A stretch of DNA of 42,684 bases, taken from positions 54,596-97,279 of the forward strand of contig CAJUGH010000014.1 of assembly GCA_910586215.1 (NCBI GenBank), written 5' to 3'. Under the pieces are notes generated by a model. It searched no databases, was not told the DNA's origin, and saw only the letters and a list, made by a program, of their open reading frames with translations. Below, one piece after another: positions 17,226 to 26,700 of this stretch; within the stretch, counting starts at the first letter, position 1; each line of letters begins with the position of its first letter. The stretch comes from an uncultured Acetatifactor sp. GTDB taxonomy: Bacteria > Bacillota > Clostridia > Lachnospirales > Lachnospiraceae. The position numbers and the translations under genes are program-made.

Positions 17226-18269
17226 ATGGAGAAGAATAACCTAACCATGTCTGCCCCTAATTTCCTGGAAGATGCCACAGGCCCTGTGACAATCCGCCTT
17301 ACCAACGATTATCTGTTCCGGGCGCTCCTGCAGCGCAACAATAAGGCCCTAAAGGGGCTGGTCTGCTCGCTGCTTCATCTGGAACCGGCACAGATCCAGT
17401 CTGCCGTTATCACCAATCCCATTGAACTGGGCATGGCCATTGATGAGAAGACCTTTGTTCTGGATGTGAAAGTCGTCCTCAATGACAATGTCATCCTCAA
17501 TCTGGAGATGCAGGTCATCAACGAGCATAACTGGCCCGAACGCTCTTTAAGCTACCTTTGCCGTGCCTTTGGCAACGTGAATGCAGGAGAGGATTATCAC
17601 AAGGTAAAATCTGTGATACAGATTGGCCTGCTGGATTTCACCCTGTTTCCACAGTATCCGGAATTCTATGCCACCTATCAGTTCCTAAATATCAGGAATC
17701 ATACTGTTTATAGTGACAAACTGCGTCTTTCTGTGGTAGACTTAACCCATACGGACCTGGCAACCGGGGAGGACCGGCAGTATCATATTGACAAATGGGC
17801 CGCCCTCTTCAAGGCAACTACCTGGGAGGAAATCAAGATGCATGCGCAAAAAGATGAATATATACAGGAAGCTTCCAATACCATCTATCAGCTCAGCCAG
17901 GATGAGAATGTCCGCATGCAGTGTGAGGCTCGTGATGACTATTACCGCAGACAGCGTTCCGTCCAGCATTACATAGAGGAGCAGGAAGCCCAGCTTGCCA
18001 AAAAAGATTCCCGCATTGTGGAATTGGACGCTACGATTAAAGAGCGGGACTCCCTTATTGCAGACCTGGATACCGGCCTAAGGGAACGCGACTCCCTTAT
18101 CGCGCAGAAAGAGTCTGACCTTAAGGAGCGCGACTCCCTTATCGCACAGAAAGAGTCTGACCTTAAGGAACGCGACTCCCTTATCGCACAGAAAGAGTCT
18201 GACCTTAAGGAACGCGACTCCCTTATCGCACAGCTCCGGGCAGAAATGGAACGGCTGCGGGGGAATTGA
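17226..18269 (+). CDS. Rpn-family PD-(D/E)XK nuclease with repetitive coiled-coil tail
   Basis: Rpn (transposase_31-like, TIGR01784) proteins are PD-(D/E)XK nucleases reported to promote RecA-independent recombination or act in defence. The 347-residue protein has the family start TIRLTNDYLFRALLQRN, catalytic FVLDVKVVLND with the core Asp, and LNLEMQV with the Glu-x-Gln of the active site (residues about 76-100). Residues 270-345 are a coiled coil of 14-residue repeats. The ATG at 17226 has AAAGGA eight bases upstream; an open frame upstream has no family sequence. The neighbouring purF promoter starts 13 bases after the stop. Confidence 0.85.
   Translation: MEKNNLTMSAPNFLEDATGPVTIRLTNDYLFRALLQRNNKALKGLVCSLLHLEPAQIQSAVITNPIELGMAIDEKTFVLDVKVVLNDNVILNLEMQVINEHNWPERSLSYLCRAFGNVNAGEDYHKVKSVIQIGLLDFTLFPQYPEFYATYQFLNIRNHTVYSDKLRLSVVDLTHTDLATGEDRQYHIDKWAALFKATTWEEIKMHAQKDEYIQEASNTIYQLSQDENVRMQCEARDDYYRRQRSVQHYIEEQEAQLAKKDSRIVELDATIKERDSLIADLDTGLRERDSLIAQKESDLKERDSLIAQKESDLKERDSLIAQKESDLKERDSLIAQLRAEMERLRGN
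18039..18240 (+). repeat. 42-bp tandem repeats in the Rpn gene
   Basis: Five consecutive 42-bp units encode KERDSLIADLDTGL, RERDSLIAQKESDL, two further copies of KERDSLIAQKESDL and a last partial KERDSLIAQLRAEM. The middle units are almost identical at the DNA level, so copy number may vary by slippage. The product is a continuous charged coiled coil. Confidence 0.9.
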
Positions 18270-18282
18270 CCAGCATTACAAG

Positions 18283-18311
18283 TTGACATCCACTCTCCCC
18301 TGTGCTACCAT
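18283..18311 (+). promoter_or_regulatory. Promoter of purF
   Basis: A consensus TTGACA (18283-18288), a 17-base spacer and TACCAT (18306-18311). The start point should be near 18318, which puts the terminator at 18339-18384 inside the purF leader and not only at the end of the upstream gene. Confidence 0.7.
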
Positions 18312-18330
18312 AGAACAGGTAACAGGCAAT

Positions 18331-18384
18331 GAACAATGGCGTTCTTTCCTGGCAGGATATCCTTGCCAGGATGGACGCTTTTTT
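18331..18384 (+). promoter_or_regulatory. purF leader: ANTAR-type hexaloop hairpin overlapping an intrinsic terminator
   Basis: GAAC-AATGGC-GTTC (18331-18344) forms a hairpin whose six-base loop has A at position 1 and G at position 4, as in targets of ANTAR proteins. The terminator uses GCGT (18339-18342) and TCCTGGCA (18347-18354) pairing with TGCCAGGA (18364-18371) and ACGC (18375-18378), followed by six T. The two structures cannot form together. Stabilising the first would allow transcription into purF. The same plan is found before pyrG and glnN. Confidence 0.65.
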
Positions 18385-18491
18385 ATTGTTCTGATTGCCA
18401 CGTGTTATGATGCATGTTGCTTTACAGCAGAATGATGGATATTTGGAAACCATGGGACAAATCCCTATGGCAGAAGAGAGGCAGGAAGAAA

Positions 18492-19997
18492 ATGGAAAGT
18501 CAAGTCGAAGATCAATTGAGGGAAGAATGCGGTGTGTTCGGGGTGTATGCCCAGAACCCCTGCGATGTGGCAGGCCTGGTGTATTACGGTCTGTACGCCC
18601 TGCAGCACAGGGGACAGGAAAGCTGTGGAATTGTGGTGAACGATGACGGCGTTTTCTCCTCCCACAAAGATTTGGGGCTGGTAAACGAAGTGTTTTCCAA
18701 GGAGGAAATGGGCCGCCTTCCCCAGGGGCAGATGGCCCTGGGACATGTGCGCTACGGCACCACCGGCGGCACCAACCGGGCAAACTGCCAGCCCATCGAG
18801 GTGAACCACCAGAAAGGCAAGATGGCCCTGGCCCACAATGGGAATCTCTGCAATGCCTACGAACTGCGCAGCCGTCTGGAACTGAAGGGTGCCATTTTCC
18901 ACTCCACCAGCGACACAGAGATCATCGCCTATATTGTCACCCAGGCCCGCCTACAGACGCCTTCCATCGAAAAGGCGCTGAACAGTGCCATGTATGACAT
19001 GGACGGCGCCTATTCCCTGGTGCTGATGTCTGCAACGAAGCTTCTGGCCGCCAGGGATCCTTACGGCTTCCGCCCCTTGTGTTACGGCCAGACATCGGAC
19101 GGCACTTACGTGGTGGCCTCGGAAAGCTGTGCCCTCTCAGCAGTGGGTGCCACCTTTGTGCGGGACATCCTTCCGGGGGAGATCCTGGTCTTTGACCAGA
19201 AGGGGGTCCATTCCAACCGGGAGCACTGTGGCTTGAAGCCACAGCAGACCTGTATCTTCGAATATATCTATTTCGCCAGGCCTGATTCCGTCATAGACGG
19301 GATCCCTGTGCAGAATGCCCGGCAGAATGCGGGCCGGATCCTGGCAGCCAGGCATCCTGTGGATGCCGATGTAGTGATCGGGGTACCCGACTCCGGCCTG
19401 GATGCCGCCCTGGGATATGCCAGGGAATCTGGTCTTCCCTTTGCCATCGGCTTCGTAAAAAACAAATATATTGGCAGGACTTTCATCTCCCCAGGGCAGG
19501 ACAACCGCCTGGACCAGGTAAAAATCAAACTGAATCCCATCCAGGAAGCCGTCCGGGGAAAGCGGGTGGTGCTGATCGATGATTCCATCGTCCGGGGTAC
19601 CACCAGCAGGCAGATCGTGAACCTGCTGCGGGAAGCAGGGGCCAGCCAGGTCCACATGCGGATCTCCGCGCCTCCCTTCCAGAACCCATGCTATTATGGA
19701 ACAGATATTGACTCCCGGGAGAACCTGATCGCCTGCCACCATACAGTGGAGGAGATCGCTGTCCTAATTGGGGCAGACAGCCTGGGATTCCTGCCCCTGG
19801 AAGACCTGCATGGACTTACCGGCTGCCGCCACTACTGCCATGCCTGCTTCAGCGGTGTCTACCCCACACCTGTGCCAGCCATCACCTCTAAGGACCGGTT
19901 TGAAAGAAAGCTATCGGAAACGTGCGCCGCCGGGCGCACCACGATGAAAAGCGCCGGACAAAATGTCCAGCACTCCTTCGGAACTGTTCAAGTTTGA
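18492..19997 (+). CDS. purF: Amidophosphoribosyltransferase
   Basis: PurF uses glutamine and PRPP to make phosphoribosylamine, the committed step of purine synthesis. A propeptide of 12 residues precedes the nucleophile Cys13 (CGVFGVYA), as in the Bacillus type, which is processed at that Cys. The iron-sulfur cysteines appear in QTCIFEYI, LIACHH and CRHYCHAC. The PRPP site is VVLIDDSIVRGTTSRQI near residue 355. It has 501 residues, slightly longer than usual because of a 30-residue tail. The ATG at 18492 has GGAAG six bases before it; open frame upstream is leader. It is the only pur gene here apart from the cluster at 2.4-5.9 kb and is placed next to the nitrogen block. Confidence 0.95.
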   Translation: MESQVEDQLREECGVFGVYAQNPCDVAGLVYYGLYALQHRGQESCGIVVNDDGVFSSHKDLGLVNEVFSKEEMGRLPQGQMALGHVRYGTTGGTNRANCQPIEVNHQKGKMALAHNGNLCNAYELRSRLELKGAIFHSTSDTEIIAYIVTQARLQTPSIEKALNSAMYDMDGAYSLVLMSATKLLAARDPYGFRPLCYGQTSDGTYVVASESCALSAVGATFVRDILPGEILVFDQKGVHSNREHCGLKPQQTCIFEYIYFARPDSVIDGIPVQNARQNAGRILAARHPVDADVVIGVPDSGLDAALGYARESGLPFAIGFVKNKYIGRTFISPGQDNRLDQVKIKLNPIQEAVRGKRVVLIDDSIVRGTTSRQIVNLLREAGASQVHMRISAPPFQNPCYYGTDIDSRENLIACHHTVEEIAVLIGADSLGFLPLEDLHGLTGCRHYCHACFSGVYPTPVPAITSKDRFERKLSETCAAGRTTMKSAGQNVQHSFGTVQV

Positions 19998-20014
19998 AAG
20001 TAAACTTTCAATGC

Positions 20015-20075
20015 CAGACCTGGCGGTCTGTCATCAAAAGGCAAATATTGATTGGTATGCCCGCTGAAGCGGGCA
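20015..20075. terminator. Hairpins between convergent purF and ANTAR gene
   Basis: CAGACC-TGGC-GGTCTG (20015-20030) and TGCCCGCT-GA-AGCGGGCA (20058-20075) lie in the 122-base convergent gap. The second is a perfect 8-bp stem. Neither has a good T-run, so they may end or protect both transcripts; this is inferred. Confidence 0.4.
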
Positions 20076-20119
20076 CGGGGGTATAGAAATAAAACCTTCC
20101 CTGTCCTACTATCCCTGTC

Positions 20120-20659
20120 TCATTCCTGCATCAGCAGGATCATCTGTGCCATCTCCACCATGTTGGTCCCGGAGTCCATACTGCATTTCTGGATATAGCG
20201 GAAGGCCTCCGGTTCCGTCATGTGATTCCGCTCCATCAGCAGCTTCTTAGCCGCCTCGATCTCTTTCCTGTCGGCCTGGGAACGGATGGCCGGGCCTGCC
20301 TTTTTCTTCAGCCGCCTATGAAGCTGAGAGAGAAGCATTTCCACTGTTCCTGTCAAGTCACTGGCTTTGAAGGGCATCTGTATCATCACCACATTGCCCG
20401 CCCTCCCATCCGGAACCGGGTTAGTGCACAGCAATACCACGGTGAAATATTCCGGCAGATATTCTGCCAGCTGGCTGTAATGCATATCTGGAAAACGCCT
20501 GCCGCATATGACCACACCGGCATCCAGGTCATGCACCCTGGCCAGGACCTGGGATGCCGTGGTACACAGGGCCGCCGTCTCCAAGCCACGGCTCTTTAGG
20601 ATTTCACTGATCTTCTTCGCATCTTCCTGTCTTGGCATTGCCACGATGATGCTGCCCAT
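20120..20659 (-). CDS. nitR: ANTAR-domain antitermination regulator (NitR-like)
   Basis: Residues about 125-179 form an ANTAR RNA-binding domain (RKEIEAAKKLLMERNHMTEPEA, then FRYIQKCSMDSGTNMVEMAQMIL). The N-terminal 115 residues have a receiver-like fold, but the acidic pair after strand 1 is absent (SIIVAMPRQED) and the phospho-acceptor Asp is replaced (GVVICGRRFPDM), so phosphorylation control is unlikely. It resembles NitR, described downstream of glnA in solventogenic clostridia. ANTAR proteins bind hexaloop hairpins and prevent termination. The gene is 55 bases after glnA on the same strand, last in the pyrG-gltB-gltD-glnA run. The ATG at 20659 follows AAGGGG; a GTG three codons earlier is possible. 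How it senses nitrogen is not visible; contact with glutamine synthetase is one option. Confidence 0.88.
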   Translation of the reverse strand: MGSIIVAMPRQEDAKKISEILKSRGLETAALCTTASQVLARVHDLDAGVVICGRRFPDMHYSQLAEYLPEYFTVVLLCTNPVPDGRAGNVVMIQMPFKASDLTGTVEMLLSQLHRRLKKKAGPAIRSQADRKEIEAAKKLLMERNHMTEPEAFRYIQKCSMDSGTNMVEMAQMILLMQE

Positions 20660-20714
20660 ACCCCTCACCCCTTACTCTCTTATGTCCTGGAAACTTAGAA
20701 AATCTTCCTTCCGT

Positions 20715-22013
20715 TTACACCCTATACAGATACCGCTCGATCTCCCACGCTGTCACCTGCTGCATATAACTGTCCCACTCTTCCTGCTTTGCCTTGCAAT
20801 AGATTTGTACAAAGTCCTTCCCGAACACCTGGGACATCAATGCATCCTCCTGGAAACAGGCAATTGCCTCGGACAGGGTACCAGGCAGGGTCTCCACCTT
20901 CTGTCCCTTTTCATAGCATTCCGGGGCAAAGACCGCCCCAGCCAGTCCCCGCTCCACCCCGTCCAGGCCGGCGGCAATGCAGGCGGCCATGGCCAGGTAG
21001 GGATTGGCCGCCGCATCGGGAAAACGTAACTCTACCCTGCCTTCCTCTCCCAGGGACCTTCTCACCCATACCAGGCTGTTCCCCTTTTTGACACTCCATA
21101 CCACATCCCTTGGTGCGTCAAAGCCGGAGGACAGTCTCTTGTAAGAATTCACAAGGGGATTGGTCACGGCACAGAGAGCCTTGGCATGGGCCAGAATTCC
21201 TGCCACAAAACATTCTGCCTCCTTCCCCACTCCCTTTTCCCCATGGGAAGCCAGCAGATTCCCGCCGTCCTTGTACACAGTCAGGTTCAGATGCATGCCG
21301 GACCCCGGCATACCTTCCTTGGGCTTGGGCATAAAGGTGGCGTGCAGTCCGAAACGCTTCCCGATGGAACGGACAGCAGAACGGAACGTTACAATGGAAT
21401 CCGCACAGTGTAAAGGCTCCTGCTCTTTGAAATCAATCTCGTGCTGGGCCGGGGCCTGCTCATGGTGGGAAGACTCGATCTGGAATCCCATCTCCTCCAG
21501 GGTCAGCACCATATCCCGGCGGGCATTCTCCCCCAGGTCAAGAGGACCCACATCCATGTACCCCCCCTGGTCATGGGTCACTGTGGTGGGAATCCCGTTC
21601 TCATCCGTATGGTACAGGAAAAATTCACATTCCGGATCCACCACGAAGCTATAACCACGGGCTGCCGCCTTCTCTAACACCCTGGCCAGGATATGCCGGG
21701 GGCTGTCCTGGCAGCGCTGCCCGTCCTCCCTGTATACATTGCATAGGAAACGGGCCACCTTTCCCTGCTGGGGGCGCCAGGGCAGAATCACAAAGGTATC
21801 CAGGTCCGGCTCCAGATACAAGTCCTCGCAGACGGCCCCAGTATCCCCATACAATGCATTTCCGTCAAAGGCACATTTGTGATCCAGCACATAGGCAAGC
21901 TGCCCCGCCGTGACGGCCATATTCTTCAGATTCCCCTGGATATCCGTGAACTGTAGGCGGATAAACTCCACATCCTCCTGCTCCACCAGTTTTAGAACTT
22001 CCTTCCTTGTCAT
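20715..22013 (-). CDS. glnA: Glutamine synthetase, type I
   Basis: GlnA makes glutamine from glutamate, ammonia and ATP. The 432-residue chain has the beta-grasp start (FIRLQFTDIQGNLKNMAV), the metal-binding DPECEFFLYH near residue 126, ESSHHEQAPAQHEIDF near 185, GSGMHLNLTVYKDGG near 240 and the RVELRFPDAAANPYLAM signature near 330. The adenylylation-site region of the beta type is not seen, so it is a GSI-alpha-like enzyme, usually feedback-inhibited and not adenylylated. AGGAGG lies six bases before the ATG. It is followed by the ANTAR gene and preceded by gltD. A type III enzyme is also encoded at 30.6 kb. Confidence 0.95.
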   Translation of the reverse strand: MTRKEVLKLVEQEDVEFIRLQFTDIQGNLKNMAVTAGQLAYVLDHKCAFDGNALYGDTGAVCEDLYLEPDLDTFVILPWRPQQGKVARFLCNVYREDGQRCQDSPRHILARVLEKAAARGYSFVVDPECEFFLYHTDENGIPTTVTHDQGGYMDVGPLDLGENARRDMVLTLEEMGFQIESSHHEQAPAQHEIDFKEQEPLHCADSIVTFRSAVRSIGKRFGLHATFMPKPKEGMPGSGMHLNLTVYKDGGNLLASHGEKGVGKEAECFVAGILAHAKALCAVTNPLVNSYKRLSSGFDAPRDVVWSVKKGNSLVWVRRSLGEEGRVELRFPDAAANPYLAMAACIAAGLDGVERGLAGAVFAPECYEKGQKVETLPGTLSEAIACFQEDALMSQVFGKDFVQIYCKAKQEEWDSYMQQVTAWEIERYLYRV

Positions 22014-22083
22014 AACGATACCTCCTGTGCGCTTATGAAAGGGATATTTTCACTATGAGTTTGCCAGATTTTTTCCCCTTTGT

Positions 22084-23568
22084 CTACAGGTTTGTATATC
22101 CCATCAGGGATTCATCCACTGCCCTGGCCGCTTCCCTGCCCTCGGCAATGGCCCATACCACCAGGGACTGCCCCCGGTGCATGTCTCCTGCCGTGAAAAC
22201 CCGTTCCACAGTGGTGCCATAGGCATCCGGTGCTGTCTTCAGGTTCCTTCTCTCATTGCACACCGCGCCAAAGGTATCTGCCACATAAGATTCACAGCCC
22301 AGAAAGCCGGCGGCGATCAGCACCACATCCGCAGGGATCTCTTCCTCACTCCCCGGTATGGGTACCATGGTCATACGGCCTGTATCCGGATCCTTGACGG
22401 ACTGCAATTTCACAACCCTCGCTCCCCTTACATTCCCCTTCTCATCCTTGTAGAATTCTTCCACTGTGGTCTGATAGACCCGCGGATCCCTGCCATACCG
22501 GAAGATGGCCTCCTCCTGTCCATAATCCGTCTTGGCCACCCGGGGCCATTCCGGCCAGGGATTCCCCTCCTGCCGTTCCTTTGGCGGCTCCGGCATCATC
22601 TCCAGCTGCACCACGCTCTCCGCTCCCAGGCGGATGACCGTTCCCACGCAGTCATTCCCCGTGTCCCCGCCGCCGATTACCAGCACATGTTTCCCCTTGG
22701 CCAGTTCAAAAGGTACCCTCTCAAACTGACTGTCCAGCAATGTCTTCGTAACCCTGGACAGGAAATCCACTGCAAAATAGATCCCTGCCCCATCCCGGCC
22801 AGGCACGTTGATGTCACGGGGACAGGAGGCTCCACAGCACAATACCACCCGGTCATACTGTTCCAGCAGTTGTCCGCCTGTGATGTCCCTGCCCACATCC
22901 ACATTGTACACAAATTGGACGCCTTCCTGCTCCATCAGACGGATCCGCCTGTCTATGACAGACTTCTCCAGCTTCATATTGGGAATCCCGTATCGCAGCA
23001 GCCCGCCGGCCCTGTCCTGCCTCTCATAGACCACGACCTGGTGTCCCCGTCGGTTCAACTGCATGGCACAGGCCAGTCCTGCCGGTCCGCTGCCGATCAC
23101 CGCCACCTGCTTACCGCTGCGGACCGCCGGTATCCTGGGACTGACCAGGCCATGTGCAAAAGCGTATTCGATCACTGCCTTCTCATTCTCCCTAGTGGAC
23201 ACCGGTGCCGTGTGCAGGCCGCAGGTACAGGCTGCCTCGCACAGGGCCGGACACACCCTGGAAGTGAATTCCGGGAAGCAATGTGTCTTCTCCAGACGCA
23301 CATATGCCTGTCCGAAATTCCCATGGTACACCAGATCATTGATCTCCGGCACCAGATTGTGCAGGGGACACCCGCTGGCCATCCCTGCAATCATGCACCC
23401 AGCCTGGCAGAAAGGTATCCCGCAGTCCATGCACCGCGCTCCCTGGAGCCTCTGCTCTTCTAAGGACATCTGCCCGTGAAATTCCCCAAAATCCATGGTT
23501 CTCTTCTCCGGTGTCCTCACCGGCCCGCATTTTCTCTCATATTCCAAAAAGCCAGTCGCTTTTCCCAT
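22084..23568 (-). CDS. gltD: Glutamate synthase small subunit
   Basis: GltD passes electrons from NAD(P)H through FAD and iron-sulfur clusters to GltB. The 494-residue chain has the N-terminal cysteine-rich cluster region (ARCMDCGIPFCQAGC, SGCPLHNLVPE, RVCPALCEAACTCG), an FAD-binding VIGSGPAGLACAMQLNRRGH near residue 150 and the NAD(P)H-binding VLVIGGGDTGNDCVG near 285. The ATG at 23568 is used because the family starts with MGKATGFLEYER; GGGAG is seven bases upstream. It lies 144 bases after gltB and 70 bases before glnA, all in one direction. Confidence 0.95.
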   Translation of the reverse strand: MGKATGFLEYERKCGPVRTPEKRTMDFGEFHGQMSLEEQRLQGARCMDCGIPFCQAGCMIAGMASGCPLHNLVPEINDLVYHGNFGQAYVRLEKTHCFPEFTSRVCPALCEAACTCGLHTAPVSTRENEKAVIEYAFAHGLVSPRIPAVRSGKQVAVIGSGPAGLACAMQLNRRGHQVVVYERQDRAGGLLRYGIPNMKLEKSVIDRRIRLMEQEGVQFVYNVDVGRDITGGQLLEQYDRVVLCCGASCPRDINVPGRDGAGIYFAVDFLSRVTKTLLDSQFERVPFELAKGKHVLVIGGGDTGNDCVGTVIRLGAESVVQLEMMPEPPKERQEGNPWPEWPRVAKTDYGQEEAIFRYGRDPRVYQTTVEEFYKDEKGNVRGARVVKLQSVKDPDTGRMTMVPIPGSEEEIPADVVLIAAGFLGCESYVADTFGAVCNERRNLKTAPDAYGTTVERVFTAGDMHRGQSLVVWAIAEGREAARAVDESLMGYTNL

Positions 23569-23604
23569 TCCCTGTCTCCCTTCTCCTCCTTCCAGGCATG
23601 GCAC

Positions 23605-23649
23605 CCTCGCAGGAAACCTGCACTTCTGTCCTCGCAGGAAATCTGTGCA
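23605..23649 (-). repeat. Short direct repeat in the gltB-gltD gap
   Basis: CCTCGCAGGAAACCTGCA and CCTCGCAGGAAATCTGTGCA (plus strand) occur 25 bases apart. Each can fold as a small hairpin (GCAGG-TTT-CCTGC on the transcript for the first). They may act in mRNA processing or stability between gltB and gltD; no known motif was recognised. Confidence 0.4.
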
Positions 23650-23712
23650 TCCCTGCCCTTACAAAATGCCACATATGGCCTCTCCCGGATATCCTTTCCC
23701 TTTGCCTCCCTG

Positions 23713-26700
23713 TCATCCCTTCTTCTGGATGCTCTGGTAAAATGCCTCAATCTGGGCTTCCTCCCTGGTCATACCCATCTCCTCAAACCGGCCTGCCAGG
23801 ACGGACAGTTCCTTGTAGTCCTCCGGAATAATCTTCTTGAACTTTGGCAGATACTCTGCAAACCGCCCAAGCACCTCCTGGCCCTTCCTGGACCCGGTAG
23901 CCTTCACATGTTTTTCCAGAATCCCCCTCAGTTCCTCCTGCTCATACTTGCTCTCCACCTTCTCCATAAGCACCATTTCCCGGTTCAGGTTCCGGTAGAG
24001 CAGATTGTCTTCGTCCAGTACATAGGCCACACCCCCTGACATCCCTGCGGCAAAATTCTTGTCTGTGGGGCCAAGGACCACCACCCGGCCACCTGTCATA
24101 TATTCACAGCCATGTTCCCCTACCCCTTCCACCACTGCGGTGACACCGGAGTTGCGGACACAGAACCGCTCCCCGGCACGGCCTGCAATATACGCTTCCC
24201 CGCCGGTAGCCCCATAAAATGCCACATTTCCCACCAGGATATTCTCCTCCGGATCATAGGCGGCATCCTCCGGGGCTTTTAACACCAGCTTTCCGCCGGA
24301 AAGCCCTTTCCCAAAGTAGTCATTGCTGTCTCCCACAAGTTCCAGGGTAAGCCCCCCTGGAAGGAATGCTCCAAAACTCTGTCCCCCCGCGCCTGTACAG
24401 TGGACCACCAGGGTGTCTTCGGGAAGCCCTTCGGGGTGTTTTCTGGTAATCTCTGCCCCCAGAAGGGTGCCAAAGGTGCGGTCTACATTGGACAGGGCGA
24501 TCCGGGTCTCCTTCTTAACCCCTTTACAAAGAGCTGTCTGTACCTCCCGCCTCCCAAGGAGCACCGCCTCATCCTTGGTCTGCTCCAGTTTGAAATCATA
24601 GACGCAGGCAGGGTCAAATACGCTTTCCTGTCTGGAGAAGATGCTGTTGTCCATCAGGATCCGGCTTAAGTCCACCTTGGCGCCATTCCCGGAAAGTCCC
24701 TCCTTTTTCTTCAGCAGATCCGTGCGGCCCACCATCTCCTCCACAGTGCGCAGCCCCAGCTTCGCCATATACTCCCGAAGCTGCATGGCAATAAAACGCA
24801 TGAAATTCTCCACATACTCCGGTTTCCCTGCAAACCGCTTCCGCAGGGCAGGATTCTGGGTGGCGATTCCCATAGGACAGGTATCCAGATTGCACACCCG
24901 CATCATCACACAGCCCAGGGCCACCAGAGGGGCCGTGGCAAAGCCGAATTCCTCTGCCCCCAGCAGGGCTGCAATGGCCACGTCCCGGCCGCTCATAAGC
25001 TTTCCGTCTGTCTCGATCCTCACCCGGTTGCGCAGTCCATTGGCCATCAAGGTCTGGTGGGTCTCTGCCAGACCCAGTTCCCAGGGCAGGCCTGCATTGT
25101 GGATGGAACTTAAAGGTGCCGCCCCTGTGCCGCCGTCATAGCCTGACACCAGGATCACCTGGGCTCCTGCCTTGGCTACCCCTGCTGCCACCGTCCCCAC
25201 ACCGGCTTCCGACACCAGTTTCACGGATATCCGCGCATTCTTATTGGCATTTTTCAGATCATAGATCAGTTGTGCCAGGTCTTCGATGGAGTAAATATCA
25301 TGGTGAGGCGGCGGGGAGATCAGGCTCACTCCCGGGGTGGAGTGCCTTGTCTTCGCAATCCAGGGGTAAACCTTCTTCGCCGGAAGATGTCCGCCCTCAC
25401 CTGGCTTTGCCCCCTGGGCCATCTTGATCTGGATCTCCTTCGCGCTGACCAGGTACCGGCTGGTGACACCGAACCGTCCGCTGGCCACCTGCTTGATGGC
25501 GGAAGAACGGTCTTCTCTTGTTCCTGCAGACTGTAAGCGTTCTTCGCTCTCCCCGCCTTCCCCGGAGTTTGATTTCCCCTTCAGATGGTTCATGGCCAGG
25601 GCCAGGGCTTCGTGGGCTTCCTCCGAGATAGACCCATAGGACATGGCCCCTGTCTTAAAGCGCTTCACGATATTCTCCACACTCTCCACTTCCGCCAGAT
25701 CCACCCCCTGGGCCGGGTAGTTGAAATCCATCAGGCTCCTAAGGTATCCGCTCTCCTCCCCGTCAATCATCCGGGTGTATTCCACAAATTTGCCATAGTC
25801 CCCCTCCCTGGTGGCCTGCTGGAGCATATGGATGGTGCGGGGATTGTACCTGTGTTCCTCCCCACCCGCCCGCATGTTGTGGCGGCCTGTGGAAGCAAAG
25901 GTCAGATCCGTGGCAAGTCCCAGGGGATCAAAGGCTTTCGTATGCTGGGCATCTGTCTGGGCCGCAATGTCTTCCAGCGAGATCCCGCCGATCCGGCTCA
26001 CAGTCCCCGTAAAATACTGGTCCGTCACTTCCGGGGATATGCCGATGGCCTCAAATATCTTGCTCCCCTGGTAAGACTGGATGGTGGAGATGCCCATCTT
26101 GGAGGCAATCTTCACGATCCCCTGGAGCACGGCATGGTCATAGTCCGTCACAGCCGCATAATAATCCTTGTTCACCAGTCCCTCCTCCACCAGTTCCCCG
26201 ATGGTGGCATGGGCCAGATAAGGATTCACGGCGCTGGCCCCATACCCCAGAAGGGTGGCAAAATCATGCACCTCCCTGGGTTCCCCAGACTCAATGACCA
26301 GGGACATGGCCGTGCATTTCCTGGTCTGTACCAGATGTTTGTGCACGGCAGCCACTGCCAGCAGGGATGGCAGTGCCACATGGTTCTCATCCACCCCCCT
26401 GTCCGACAGCACCAATATGTTGGCACCCTTTTTATAAGCCTTGTCCACCTCCACAGACAGATGGTCCAGCACCCGTTCTACCGGTGTACTCTTGTAGAAC
26501 AGGATGGAGATGGTCACCACTGTAAAACCCGGCTTCTTCATGTGTTTGATCTTCAGCATATCCAGGTCTGACAGGATGGGATTGTTGATCTGAAGCACCT
26601 GGCAGTTCTCCGGCTTCTCCTCCAGCAGGTTCCCGTTTTTCCCCAGATACACGGTAGTAGAAGTCACAATCTTCTCCCGCACCGCATCAATGGGCGGATT

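Noticed and set aside
18304..18324. Second ANTAR hairpin (TACC/GGTA) before the purF hexaloop
   Set aside because: Loop of eight bases and overlap with the -10 box; only weak similarity.
22177..23463. Long plus-strand reading frames opposite gltD, gltB, pyrG and the pur genes
   Set aside because: Shadow frames caused by GC-rich codon use on the opposite strand; no start sites or conserved domains.
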